From: Euborellia annulipes
Lineage: Eukaryota > Arthropoda > Insecta > Dermaptera > Anisolabididae
NCBI GenBank assembly: GCA_023213315.1
Contig: JAKCPI010016307.1
Span: forward strand, 1-64,000
Length of the DNA: 64,000 nt
Direction: 5' to 3'
Shown: positions 43,607 through 55,264 of the stretch, one piece after another
How the letters are laid out: each line of letters begins with the position of its first letter
How positions within the stretch are numbered: the first letter of the stretch is position 1
Made by a program: the position numbers and the translations under genes
The notes under the pieces: model-generated
What the model was told of the DNA's origin: nothing
Databases searched by the model: none
What the model saw: only the letters and a program-made list of their open reading frames with translations

Positions 43607-44505
43607 GATTTAATTAGGTAAATTTAATTAAAAACACAAGGTTATATGTTTCAATATATATTTATTAGAACCTTAGAAGCCAAGTGTGTTCGAATTACAT
43701 TAATTTAGCCCGAAAATTCTTGTGTCGATAGTTTCTAAGAGTATGCGTCACTGATCCTCATCATCTTCGTCCTGAGGACTGGTGACGCATAATCTTCGAA
43801 ACTGTTGACACAAGAAAATAAAGAATTTTTGGGCCAAATTGAAGTCTATTTTTTCTACCTTCCCTGTATCTTTCTTTATATAATAACTAGTCGCGCAGCC
43901 CGCCGTCGGCGGGTTTTTTTTCCATGGGGGGGGGCCCCCCTCCTCCCCTCCCTCGCCTTCGGCGGGCGAGTTTATTTCCAATTTGGGATATTTCTTTTTG
44001 TGTTGGAGGGTGTAGGAAGGATTTATAAGGAGGGAGGGGATTGGGAAAGAAAGGGTCTGTTATGTGTTAAAGGGTCAGTCACGGTCCTCTCGTTTACTGT
44101 GTCCCCCCCAGCCATAGCAGGTAGGAAGTGGTTAGAGATAAAGGTCTCTAATTCTAGAACTTGTTGATTTGTGTCATATTGAAGAAATTGATTATAATAA
44201 TTTTAAAATTTAAGAGATTCAAATATTACTAGTTATAGAGTATATATGTATAATAAATGGATTATTGGAGTGGTATGTAATTTTATTTAATTTTTATATA
44301 TATAGATATTGATTCTCGACAAATAGGAGGCATGTGGTGACGTATAAACGCATATACTTTTTAGACTCATTGTGTCAGATTACTCGACTCACTGTGTGGA
44401 AATTCATAAATAAATAAAGTAAAAAACGTTTTTTTTTTACTAATAAATAATATATTGAAACATATAACCTTGTGTTTTTTAATTTAATTTACCTCATTAA
44501 TTAAT
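43607..44505. mobile_element. About 900-bp inverted-repeat element with GC-rich interior
   Basis: Arms TAAAAACACAAGGTTATATG (43630 on) and CATATAACCTTGTGTTTTTT (44460 on) pair for some 55 bp. Inside is a second foldback (43710-43850: CTTGTGTCGATAGTTTC / GAAACTGTTGACACAAG) and a GC-rich patch CTAGTCGCGCAGCCCGCCG. The 120-codon frame at 43805-44167 crosses these and is a repeat artefact. Confidence 0.65.
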
Positions 44506-44571
44506 TTTTTTCTTATATTCTTTGTTTATTGTAACACTATCTATAAATTATTCTATTTTTTTTTAAATTTG

Positions 44572-44700
44572 TTTTAAGGTCTTTTCGGCATCTAAGGCCA
44601 TTTAGACCTCAACCCTATTTATTTCATATGATTGGTAGATAATTCAAATGAAATAAATTTTTCTCGCTTAGGACGTAATCCGCGACTCTTATAAATTAAA
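44572..44700 (-). mobile_element. SINE-E copy, head truncated
   Basis: AAGGTCTTTTCGGCATCTAA and GGCCATTTAGACCTCAACCC then ATTTATTTCATATGATTGG, as at 58500 and 62712; only a trace of B box. Confidence 0.7.
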
Positions 44701-44807
44701 ATTTATAAACAAAATATTCATTAGCATACTCTGTTTATTGAGTTCTTAGGAAATTTAACAATTGATCGAATTATTAGTGAGTTGGTCAGATGAGTTGTCT
44801 ATCTTCC

Positions 44808-45062
44808 ACTACCTTCCATCTATTGCAATAATATTGAGACTAAAGCCCGGTAGTTAGGCAGCCCAAATGGCACACCCCTTTTTAACCTGTTTGGTTAAAA
44901 AGGGTTCGGCCTATTGGCTGCTTTAAAACAAAAAAAGGTTTTTTCTCACACAGACAAAAAATTATTATTATTTTATTGCAATTTTTTTTGCCTTTATTAT
45001 GCCATTTGGGCTGCCTAACTACCAGGCGTAAGTCACAATACTATTGCAATAGATGGTACATT
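44808..45062. mobile_element. Foldback element
   Basis: CCATCTATTGCAATAATATT...GGTAGTTAGGCAGCCCAAAT pairs with ATTTGGGCTGCCTAACTACC...AATACTATTGCAATAGATGG. Arms about 62 bp, interior 125 bp. Confidence 0.85.
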
Positions 45063-45688
45063 TTATAGTTCGTGTGATATTTTCGAGCAATATTAAAAGT
45101 AAATAAAAAGTTCAAAGTTTAAATAATCCAGAAAAATAAATCATAATAAATTTCTCATATTCAAAAGAAATCAAATCCAATTTCTCTCTTTAACAAACAA
45201 TTCATTAGTCATTTGGGCCACAAATTCCATCATCCCATTAGGCCCACTTTTATTTTCACTCTTGTGTTTGTTTTGATAGACTATGTATGTATGTGTGTGT
45301 GGGAACCAACTCGCAAATCAAATACCCATTCTCTGTATTCATTTTTTTTTTCACTCTTCTTCTACTTCATCTCTTAATTATCACCTATTTTGAAAGTGAC
45401 TTGAATGCTTCATTAATAACGCAAATGATCTTTAATTTGTAATTTGTTATTTATGTACATTATATACTTTTTTTGTTCACTCAATAAAAGAAGAAAAAAA
45501 AAAAAGAAATTTTATGAATAATTAGGACATGGGTTAAATAAATATTTGTATTAGAAATTCGAGAAAAATTTTTATTAAGATAATAATCCTATTAAAATTT
45601 TTTTATATTGATATTAGAAATTAATAGGTAAATAAATATGATGTTTAAATAAAATATGTCAAGATATGATTTTTTTGAAATTTATTGA
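45063..45688. other. Non-coding stretch
   Basis: No feature recognised beyond short TATG/TGTG runs near 45285. Confidence 0.35.
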
Positions 45689-46740
45689 ATATGAAAAATC
45701 TGGTGTGATTGGTCGCACAGCACACAACTTTCTCTTTTCTTTGGTAATAGAAAGTTGTGTTCTATGCCTGTCAGATCTGATTTTGTGGTGACATATACTG
45801 TTTCCGACATTATGAATTCAAGAATAATATATAAAAATATTTGCAACTATTTCTCTTATTTCGTATGAAGTACAAGAGTAAAGTGTGCTTCAAACAATTT
45901 TGAAGGCAAAACGAGAATATACATTTTAAAGAGCATCTAAAAAATAATTGATTTATGAATTTTAATCAAAATTGTGCCTTTTGATAAAATCAAAATAAAC
46001 TAAAAAAAGTACATCAGTAATGTACTAACACCCTTTGACCGATTTTATTTAAAAGCTTATTTTAATTGTCTTGGAAGATCTCTCTTCACTCATTAGTGTC
46101 AGACCTGACACGTTGTAGTTACTCTTAGGAGTAACTTTCATGGGAATATTACTGAGATGGGTTTCCGTTTCCTTCCTCAGGAGGAGTCATTTCAAATAGA
46201 GATGTCGATCTAGATTTGTTTCGAACATTTGACTTGTAATGGCTCATGGATTGTTCTGATGATGGTCTCTCAGATAAAGCGAAACTCATAGTTTTGTGCA
46301 CATCAGACATCAAATTAATAAAAATTTTGAAAATATTATTTTTTATTAAAATTTGCATGAAGATTCTTCTATTTTGATAGAGAGTAAACTTGCTCAATTA
46401 ATTTAGTCATATTCTCTTCCTAACTTCCTAATTTCTATCTCAAATAGAGTTGGACAATTTTTTGCCATAAGTCGGATTTGAACTCGAGTTGTCTTCAACT
46501 CAGAATTATAAGCTTAAAAGCTTTATTCCCTCGGGTAATCGACTCCTCAGGAACTTAAATATAAAATCTCATTCTCGTAGCTTATTTCGTTCATAAGATT
46601 TTGATCACAGACAGAGCATTTTGGACCTCAAAATGTATATTTCCATCAAAATCTCGAAATTAAATTTTTTATATGAATACTCTCTCTCTCCCTATATATT
46701 AATTTAAGCTTATATTGATATATAGGTAAGAGAAAGTAAA
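45689..46740 (-). mobile_element. RA copy split by SINE-C
   Basis: RA terminal hairpin (45695-45790) and body to AAAAGCTTATTTTAATTG, interrupted from about 46080 to 46545, then the RA body and 5' hairpin (46560-46740). Confidence 0.8.
46086..46545 (-). mobile_element. SINE-C copy, itself interrupted
   Basis: Minus-strand SINE-C (GGGAATATTACTGAGATGGG, CTTCCTCAGGAGGA; head GATTTGAACTCGAG near 46480). Between the two halves lies about 245 bp (46202-46441) bounded by direct TCAAATAGAG. The insert has CTGATGATGG ... AGCGAAACTC near 46256-46291, again hammerhead-like but weak. Confidence 0.7.
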
Positions 46741-46744
46741 AATA

Positions 46745-47975
46745 ATGAAATTTTGCAAGATGAATTTTATTAAATTAATAATCCACGGTATTTTTCTCAT
46801 CAATAATTACAAGTTGTAGGAACCAATGTGATTAAAAAATCAAACAATTTTTTAATATACAGATATAATAAATTTTTTTATTTATCTGTAGTGCGAATAT
46901 AAACAAGAATAATTTCCACAGCGATATGGGATAATAATAATGCGTGGGGATCTACAAAACATAGCTCTTTGATACCTTCAATGTAGATTCGTTTAGAGGA
47001 ACTTTGACTTTTAAGTCTCTTTTATTAATGCCCTTTATGATTAATCTTTCTTATCTCACCTTTTTTTCACATCTTCATTTTCATCCCCCCTTATCTCTCT
47101 GTTGATCCATCTATCTTTCATAGATATATATATTTAACCTTCAAATCAAGCTTTTAAAAGCTCAAATCAGATAAAATGATTTATCATTGAATATAAATAA
47201 CAAAAGTTAATTTAAAAAAAAAAAAAATAATATCTGAGATCTTTAATAAAAACATAAAGATTGATATCTAGGAAAATATATTTCCAAAAGAGGGTTAAAT
47301 TTTTTATCTTCGATATGAAATTTCATCCCAATCTGGTCATGTTTTCTCTCCAAGTTGGAGACATTTATTATGAAAATAGAACTTTACTCTTTCATTGAAA
47401 TGAATCATTGCAATTCCATATGGATTGTTAAGAAAACAATTTCTAGATCAAGGAGTTATGGAAGGGACGTGGATCATTTTTTTTTTTTTTTTTTTTGTTA
47501 TCAGGGCGTAACTAATCCTTTATCGACGAAACTTGTTAAGGGAATATAAAACAGAAGAATTAATTATTAATCGAAGAAGATAACGGATTTGAATTTATGG
47601 AATAATTTCCTATCAATATTCATTGAATTTTTATTTTCCTAATTACAATCAAGTGGAATCTCTGAGAACTCATTTTAATATAACATTATTAGAATTGTTA
47701 TCTTAAGAAATAACTAGATTATGTTTGATTTTTAATTAAATGCTTTTATTTAACTTGCTTTTTCTAGGTCAATTAATTTTTAATAAATTTTTAAGACACT
47801 TCCTGATATGCTAGAGTCTGAAATTTTGTCTTCTGATTAAAAAAGGTTAAATTTTTTTTACAAAAAAAGTTTTTATTTATAAAGGCTTAAAAAACCGTTC
47901 ATTTTCTTACCAATATTTATTGGTAATTCAGATTAGAAAAATAACGATGATAATGATATTAAGTGGTTCAGTAAT
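46745..47975. other. Non-coding stretch
   Basis: Poly(T) at 47478-47497 and AT-rich sequence. The 47355-47549 frame crosses that tract and is not a gene. Confidence 0.35.
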
Positions 47976-47982
47976 TGATGAG

Positions 47983-48212
47983 TGAGGAGGCGATTAGCCG
48001 AGGGGATAAAGCAATTAAGCTTATAATCCTGTTAAAGATAGCCCGAGTTCAAATCCACCTCATAGTGAAAAATTATCCAATTCTATTAATATTAATATTT
48101 GAGTGCATCCTCCTGAGGAAGGAAAGTGGAAGGCATCTCAGTATTATTCCCAAGATCCTCTCCTAAGATTATCCCTAACGTGTCAATTTTGACACTAATA
48201 ACTGAAGAGTCC
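47983..48212 (+). mobile_element. SINE-C copy
   Basis: Head GATTAGCCGAGGGGATAAAG (good A box) and CGAGTTCAAATCCACC (B box), body CATCCTCCTGAGGAAGGAAA, GTATTATTCCCAAGA, tail ACACTAATAACTGAAGAG. Confidence 0.85.
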
Positions 48213-48242
48213 CGCCCCTACAGTAGATAGAAGGAAATAAAG

Positions 48243-48395
48243 AAAAGGAGGTGGGCGTGGCCTCGCCAAGGCTTCGGCTAATCTCGCCTTCCTCCGCATT
48301 CGCTCGGGCGCTGGGAACGCATTTTTGTTAGGAACGCGTTTTTGTTACGCTACATTTTCTCCCAATTCACTCTGCGTAAGCGTTCCAAAAAAAAA
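48243..48395 (-). repeat. Repeat D copy 3, partial
   Basis: GGCTTCGGCTAATCTCGCC, CGCTGGGAACGCATTTTTG and CCCAATTCACTCTGCGTAAG match the other two copies. It lies 30 bp after the SINE-C at 47983. Confidence 0.75.
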
Positions 48396-48474
48396 TTTGC
48401 AGACAGAACATAATTATAATTTTTAATTTAACAAAATTTTTTTAAATTATATCCTCTCGGTTGCTGAGATCATG

Positions 48475-48600
48475 CAGGGGTTTTAATGTATATATATTGA
48501 TACATTTTAGATTTTCTTTCCACACGATGGTTCTTGACATTGCTTCACTGTAACGATCTTGGTCACTGTTGCTTTTCTCTGTTGCTAGGCCCCCCTGCTA
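48475..48600 (-). mobile_element. SINE-B, diverged
   Basis: CTGTTGCTTTTCTCTGTTGC and TAGGCCCCCCTGC mark the head; the body is badly eroded. Confidence 0.5.
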
Positions 48601-49045
48601 AGTTAATATTTTTTTAATTTTGTTTGTCCCTTTGATCCATCATTGAATTACCTCCATCCATAATTTAACGCTGTTCAAAGTGGTTTTATAAACTGGCAAA
48701 ATATCTCTTAAATTTAATATACCGCCTTTTGTTTTTTTTCCATCATACAAAAAATAAATCACTAGGAAGTGGAAATCTTCGCTTGTTTAGTTACAATATC
48801 TAAAGTGAATGTTAAACAGCAGCGACACCCACCTTAGAATAAGTCTCAGTTGTGCCTGATAACAACAAACAAGCGGAGAGAGATGTTTACCTTGGATAAG
48901 AATTTATTTATTGTGTAGGAAGTGCTACGAAATTCGTTAAAAAAAAAAACAAAAACAAAACAAAAAACTATTTATGGTTTTTTTTTATTGTTTTATAATA
49001 ATAACATGATTTAATTTGGAAAATTTTAGGTGTGGTTCTTGTACT

Positions 49046-49652
49046 CAGGGATGGGCAGGATCGCGATCCTTTTGTATTTAAATCCAAACCAATCTATGAT
49101 TTTTGGATCTGGATCGGTATCATTTTTGCTATCTGGGTCTTGGATCGGATCGCTAATCCTTTTCCAAAGATGATCAATCCTGGATTCTTTTCAAAAGGTT
49201 GCCAACCCTTTTTACTTGCGATTAGCCTAAGGGATAAAGCAGTTAAGCATATAATCCTGAGTTGAAAAGAACTCGAGTTCAAATCCACCTCATGACAAAA
49301 TTTTGTCTCTCTGAGTTGCATCCTCCTGAGGAAGGAAATGGAAAACCATCTCTGTATTATTCCCATGAAAGTTACCTATCAGAGTAACCATAACTGACTA
49401 ATGACTGAAGTTAGTGATATCCTTTTGATTCATCCAAACGCCTAAAAATCAAGTCCGGAATGGATTTTTTGATAGCAGATTTGGATTTTCGGATGGGAAC
49501 AACGATCCTTTTTCTAAATCGGATCGCCCGAGTTTGCCGAAACGCTAATTCTTTTTACTTCAGCCGGATCGGATTTCTGGATCAGATCGTCCGAACTACC
49601 TGGATCTGCGGATCGGATCTCTAATCCTTTTAAAGGATTTTACCCATCTCTG
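49046..49652. mobile_element. hAT-like element with GATCC-rich interior
   Basis: Termini CAGGGATGGGCAGGATC and, inverted, CAGAGATGGGTAAAATCC. The flanking octamers CTTGTACT and TTTGTAAT match at six of eight bases, as an old 8-bp duplication. Interior holds about fifteen GGATC/GATCC units, some as GGATCGGATC. SINE-C interrupts it at 49212-49410. No transposase. Confidence 0.7.
49212..49410 (+). mobile_element. SINE-C nested in the hAT-like element
   Basis: GCGATTAGCCTAAGGGATAA and CTCGAGTTCAAATCCACCTC, then the standard body to ACTAATGACTGAAG. Clean target duplications not found. Confidence 0.85.
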
Positions 49653-49659
49653 TTTGTAA

Positions 49660-50570
49660 TTTACCATTTTTTAAAGTATTTTTCAGCAGCAATACTCATT
49701 CTATTATTTTGGCGGTTACTTAATACATAAAATCAGGATCGTAGCCAGAAATCGAGAGGTGGAGGTTTTGAATGATCCGAGAGATAATCCCCCCTCCCTC
49801 TCAAATGAATAAAATTTATAAAATTATTCAAAATTTTGTATAACATAAAGAGAAATATTTCTCTTTATATATAATTTTTCGAGATTTCGGAGCTTGATCT
49901 CTCCCTGCGTAATAATTATTTTTTGCTCGCTTTTACAAATTTCTAATTTTTTTAATCATCGATCACAGATTCAAAAAATATAAACCGATAATCGTGTGTT
50001 CGTAAAATCCATTAGAATTTATTGAACATTTCTTTTTTGAATTAGGCCAATATTTATTATTGTCTATTCATTCAAATGAATGCAAAATCGACGCGTGAGT
50101 CGCAATTTTCATTCTTTCTTATTCATCATCACCATCATCATCATCGTTGTCTTCATTTTCCTCTGACCCACCTAACAACCAATACTCTCCCGGGAGGGCC
50201 GTATTTAATTGATTTTTCTTATTTTAAAATTCAAAATTTAAAGCAAAAATTCATGTCCTCTTTTTTTATTTTCTTAAGGCGGAATAAATATTAAATTAAA
50301 CTTTCTCTATTTAAAATATTACATATTATTACATATGAGTGTTAGCGTGTGTGTGAAAAGAAAATTGATATAAATAAGAAAGAATAACAAACTTCCGTTT
50401 ATAAATGATTGCCATTTATAATAGCCTACAATAATACATCTAAATATTCAGGAAATGGCAAATTAGTGTCAGGAATTCTATTTATAACAACGCGATTTTC
50501 AAATTATTGAAAAAATAGATTTATTGCAAATTTCAATTATGTTGGGAAATTCTTGATAATTGGCGTCCTT
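49660..50570. other. Non-coding stretch
   Basis: A CAT/ATC microsatellite (50123-50146) gives a His run in a chance frame. No gene. Confidence 0.4.
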
Positions 50571-50572
50571 TT

Positions 50573-50720
50573 TTTGGCCTTTTCGGCTACTGTGGACAGT
50601 TAGGGATTCGGAAATTATAACAAATATTTGTTTTCAAATACAATAAGGCTTCCGGGGGACGATTGCTTGGGGTTACTCATTCGAGGTTTTGCTCCGCTTG
50701 ACATCGCTTATGGCGTTCTT
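50573..50720 (-). mobile_element. SINE-B, diverged
   Basis: GGCCTTTTCGGCTACTGTGG, then GGCTTCCGGGGGACGATTGC and TCGAGGTTTTGCTCCGCTTG; the head end is lost. Confidence 0.6.
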
Positions 50721-51079
50721 TTCTTTCAAGCACTTAATTCATTTGATTAATGTTTTTAATCAAAATGTATTGAAGATATTTTAATTTACAAAAACATTCA
50801 CTGTAAGGGTACATTGCCTTCCTCCTAGGATTCTCCAGGAGGATACAAAACATTTGTCTTCCTCTTATCTTATATCTTATAGTCAAACCCATAGGAAAAT
50901 TATGTTATGAGTTGAGCTGCGGTACTCAGTATTAAAAGTACTTTATCCAAATAATCAGTACTGTGGTCTAATTGTAGGGAATGATGAGTATAAATCGACA
51001 GATCCGTAGTTCGATTTCGCCTATTTGAATTAATAATAAAACCAATAATAAAAAGCATCTATTTTCTTAACATTATCCC

Positions 51080-51320
51080 AGAACGTTTCGGCTATGATCC
51101 ACAAAGCCAACATCAACCCTTCAAGAGTATATTTATATTATTAGGCCTAATATACAAAATAGATTTGTCTTTAGAAAAATTTTAATACAGTTCAAATGTA
51201 TAATAAATTTACTAAAGACAATTCTATTTTGTATATTAATAATATAAATAAATATACTCTTGAAGGGCTGAAGATGGATTTGTTGTTTATAGCCGAAACT
51301 TTCCGGAATAGTGTTAAGAT
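51080..51320. mobile_element. Foldback with hammerhead-like arms
   Basis: Arms ATCTATTTTCTTAACATTAT.../...GTGTTAAGAT with inner CTTCAAGAGTATATTTAT / AAATATACTCTTGAAG. Plus strand right arm: GGGCTGAAGATGGATTTG ... ATAGCCGAAACTTTCC; minus strand left arm: ATAGCCGAAACGTTCTGGG. Core CTGAAGA and GAAAC kept on the right. Confidence 0.8.
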
Positions 51321-51429
51321 CTATAACAGCAACAACTTGTTATAGGGGCCTATAGTGTATTAATAATTATTCGATTGTATTTTTTTTAACTTTGCTTCGT
51401 AGACCAATATCTGATATAAATAATTCCTT

Positions 51430-51555
51430 GGTAGGTCGAGGGTCCGTTGGCTTGGTGCAATTGACCCCGGAAAGGCTGGAAATCCTGGGTTCGATTCCCC
51501 AGGGCGCTTGACCCACCAACAAAAAGTATACTCACAATCATGTTAAATATATAAT
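51430..51555 (+). mobile_element. SINE-D copy with intact B box
   Basis: TCCGTTGGCTTGGTGCAATT as A-box region, CTGGGTTCGATTCCCCAGG as a perfect B-box arm, followed by GACCCACCAACAAAAAG. Not a functional tRNA: no acceptor stem pairing. Confidence 0.65.
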
Positions 51556-51559
51556 TCCT

Positions 51560-53180
51560 TCTATATTAATTGTTTAAGGATTTTAAATCTTGGAACTATA
51601 TTCCTTTGGAAAAGGATTTAGTTCTGATCCTATATCCTTAAAAATCCAAATTCTAAATTCAGCTTCGGGTCGAAATTCAGATTCAAATTCATATGCTCTC
51701 CACTCGTACTTCCAGTCTTCAAAAGTACTTGTAACAACTCGGGGTATGAGATTAAATATTTTAATTGAGAGTCAAATAAGTATTAGTAGATTAGATTTAT
51801 TTTAAAGATTCCTTCCCTCCTCATTTGGGGTTTGGGGTACATTAAGTATTAGTAAATAAGTCTATTCAAATATAATATTTCTAATTATAATCCGAAAGAT
51901 GCTTCTCTTAGAAAAAAAAAGAAAGCTAATTAAAAATCATAATGAATGCCTCTAGTCGTTAGGATCTTTTCGTTTTAGAGTAGGAATTTGTGATTTTGAT
52001 GTTTCAAGTTATATTTTTTTGTTTAAATACCACTTGTCCAGAATATTTTTATTTATCATTTAATTTAAACTAATTTTATAAGAAAAAAAAATTCTTCAAT
52101 GCGAGATTTTGATTTAGAAACAATTCAAATAATTATCACCATTCATTTAATTTCTATATAAAATCATTAAGAATTTTTTTTTCATCTCTCTGCGGTTTAG
52201 TTCAAAGACTCCAGGAAATTTTTTTTTATTTGTTATCCAATGCCGTTTTTGGACTAGTAAGTTATACTTTCTTCTTTTGATGAGATTAATAAAAAAAAAA
52301 TTGTATTCATTGAGTGGTGATGGGAATTTTAATGAAGGATGCTTGGATGAGAAACTATTTCATATTTTTTTTTTTTTTTTTAATTTGTAGAAATTGTTTA
52401 TTTAACGTTTTTTGAAACTGTATTCAATTTTAATATTGAATTGCTAGAAATTTGTATTTTTTATAAATGGGTCGTTTTGTTAATTGATATATTATTAAAT
52501 AAAATTTTATATTGAATATGTATGTATGATAAGTCATTTCAAATAGATATGTTTTGCATTCACTTTTTTTTTCTTAAATAGGAATTTATGAATCATTTGT
52601 CTTGTATAATTAAACATTGAATTGCTTATTAGTTTTTTTTTTTTCTGTTCTCATAAATATTTATCCTGCAAAAAAGTAACTGTTCATGAATGTAATACTG
52701 TCGGCGTTTATTTTATTCTTCGATTAATTTATTTCAGTTTTATTGATTCAATCAGGGGCTCACATCTTGTGAGTATGTGGTTAGCGACCACGAGTTACCC
52801 GAGCTGACTGGCATTTCTTCTGGTCTTTTTATATGCCAGTCTTCTCCCTAAGCTTTCATCTTCTCTCGGTCATATCTGTCTCAATAATTCTTCCTTGAAA
52901 TTATGGAAATTTGACAAAGGTCTTATGACGTCTCAAATTATTGAATAAAGTGAAGGAATGTCCAATTGACGACATCTTGAATAAAAAAAAATTGTGATTT
53001 TCGAGTCGACCAATTTTGTAACTTATTAAAAACTTTCATTAAGCCTTATTAAAAAATAATAATTGTATTAATTGTTAGAGTAACTTGGCAGTAGTTGAAA
53101 TATTATAAGCATTAAAGTTAATTAAAAACATTAGGATGATATGTAAAAATATTTAATACGCATTTATACAAATAAATATA
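51560..53180. other. Non-coding stretch
   Basis: Several poly(T)/poly(A) runs; the frames at 51590 and 52622 show no domain. Confidence 0.35.
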
Positions 53181-53184
53181 TACT

Positions 53185-53480
53185 AAATGCTATTCTTTTA
53201 ACAGCGACGTTAACCTGTTACTTTTTATCTCAAAGTTGTCAAAATCATAACCTTACTTTTTGGTTAAAGACGCCATTTTGATGTATTAAATACGGCGTTA
53301 AAATATTAAAGGCACCCCCTAGACATGACATAATTTGTAACACTATTGACTAAAATTTATCGCTTTGGCGTTAAAGTTTTTGCTTACAGAATAGCCATTT
53401 CAGGCAAGGATGTGTTAAAATGAATTAACGCTGATTTCAGATGTTAAAAATTAACGTTTTTGTTTAGAGAATAGACCTGA
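53185..53480. mobile_element. CAGGTC-family MITE, left end lost
   Basis: From ATGCTATTCTTTTAACAGCG to TTTTTGTTTAGAGAATAGACCTGA region; same short subtype as 550-880. Confidence 0.75.
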
Positions 53481-54314
53481 GTGAGTGATTAAAAACTTCG
53501 GGGTATGTGTTTCAATATATTCTAATCTACTCTCTGAATATATTATTATGCATAAATTTCGTAGCAAATATTTTTATCCTTAGTGTTTTTAATTAATTAT
53601 ATCTACTTATAATATTTCAACTACAGTCAACGGTTACCAATTTAATTTATTTAAATATAACATACTTTATATTTCTCACTAAAGCTCGATGAAATTTTAA
53701 ATAACGAAATCGATTATTTATTTTACCTGGCGTCAAATACATTCTTCTTTATTTTAAATTTAATTTGTTATGAGCAAAACACTTGTAAAAAAAAAGAGTA
53801 AGCCTATATTATAAATTATCATGTCTTTAGTTGGCTTGATAATTTATGCTCTCTCCATCATGTTGACAGATGGTCTAGTTTGCATTATACGGTAAAAAAA
53901 TAAGTATGTGCTATACCTAACGAATAGGCAAGTGTATCGATTTGAATAAAAAATTCAGAGAATAGAAAAGCCTAAAGAATATAAATAAAAAGTCTTTTAT
54001 AGTATTCTTGTCATAAGAGATAGAGAAAATAGAAGCAAGCTCGGAATATTTTTATCAAATTTCAAAGCGAAAAGCGGGAATTCTATTCAGCCAGGTGACT
54101 TCGTATTGCTTTGATGGATTTTATGGGATAGAGATCCTCCCAAATCACTTGGTCCATATCTCTCGGCAGGTCCCGGATTAATCAAGTCGGAGTCATTTTT
54201 AAGGCACTTAGGCCACTTCAAATTGGGCCTTTGGAGCCTTGTGGGGTGAGATTTTCTCCCACTTTCCTCCCTAAGATTGACCAAAAAAACGATCTTCGAC
54301 AAAACGTTTTGTCC

Positions 54315-54520
54315 AAGAGCTCAATGCCATTGGACACCGATTAACCAAAATATTTTGTCATTGAGCTCAATTTGCTCAATCGGTGTTCTTCCAGCCTGAG
54401 CAAAATTCCATGTTTGCGCATTTGGCACAATTGAGCATGTATAATCGTGTTCAATGATGCCTAATTGCCAACGCACACAACGCTCAATGATGACGAATCA
54501 TGCTCAATTGTGTTTTTTTT
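54315..54520. repeat. Array of ATTGAGC/GCTCAAT motifs
   Basis: About ten hits in both orientations: GAGCTCAATG, CATTGAGCTCAATTTGCTCA, ACAATTGAGCATG, GTTCAATGATGC, CGCTCAATGATG and CATGCTCAATTG. No fixed period, so not a satellite. Confidence 0.55.
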
Positions 54521-54649
54521 GTTTTGCTTAAACGGTGTGCGTTAACACATATTAAAAGCTTAGGAAAAACAGTTTTAAGCACGATTCGTCAAAAATATAT
54601 TGTTATTTTTGTTCAATCGGGGTCCAATTTTAATTTTCCAAAATTATTT

Positions 54650-54730
54650 GAGGCAAACTGGATTCGAACCCGAGTTGTGTTGAAACTTCAGATCCGTAAT
54701 CCGTGCTTATCCGGCTTAGCTACTACGCAT
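54650..54730 (-). repeat. tRNA-like sequence, degenerate
   Basis: Minus: AGTAGCTAAGCCGGATAAGC resembles an A-box region and GGGTTCGAATCCAGTTTGCC a B-box/T-arm. The acceptor ends do not pair, so a SINE head or tRNA pseudogene rather than a gene. Confidence 0.5.
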
Positions 54731-54849
54731 TGCTTTAAAAATAGTTGATTAAATTAAAATTCTTTTATAAGTCGCTTAGCCTTTGTAAAAGTTTATCGTG
54801 ATTAAGTCAATTATTATTATTGCTATATATAAACAGACATTTGAGTCGC

Positions 54850-55135
54850 TCGTGTTCGACAGGATTCATTTTCCTCTTCAAGCCTTTCTCCTCGCAGGTG
54901 ATAAATAAATGCTCAACCAATGTATGCAAAATAGTGGCTGGTGTATGTGTGTATATGGTTGGTCATCACTTGTAGATGACCTCAGGTCTGGAGGACAACA
55001 TAGAGTCCCACGGCCGGAGAGGAAATTTCAAAATGGGAAAGTTGAGATCGGATTATTGTCTCGTTTTATTAGAGAAAAAATAAAAATAAATAAAAATAAA
55101 CGACTCAGGGTGATTTGCATAAATTTCTAAATTAT
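54850..55135 (+). other. Strong acceptor-like site followed by GC-rich patch
   Basis: CCTCTTCAAGCCTTTCTCCT then CGCAG|GTGATAA (54898). In phase 1 it would stop after three codons, so it is not a coding acceptor for the model; as a recursive site GTGATA is poor. The 54909-55130 frame has CCCACGGCCGGAGAGG in it but no domain. Confidence 0.2.
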
Positions 55136-55264
55136 TATAATTTGTTATTTATATTATTTTCAATGGTGATTTTTTAATTTATTGTGAAAAATATGAAGGC
55201 TTTCATAACCTCTAACCAAAGTCTAAAATAATATTAGAAGATTTTGATATTTAGGGTGATTTTA

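Noticed and set aside
43805..44167. 120-codon open frame on the plus strand
   Set aside because: It crosses an inner foldback, a GC-rich patch and a G run inside the 900-bp repeat; no domain and no splice sites.
51430..51500. Possible tRNA gene on the plus strand
   Set aside because: Only the T-arm is convincing; a second diverged copy at 13925 shows it is a SINE head.
54898..54910. Third recursive splice site (CGCAG|GTGATA)
   Set aside because: Good pyrimidine tract, but the regenerated donor GTGATA is weak and unlike the other two GTAAAT sites.
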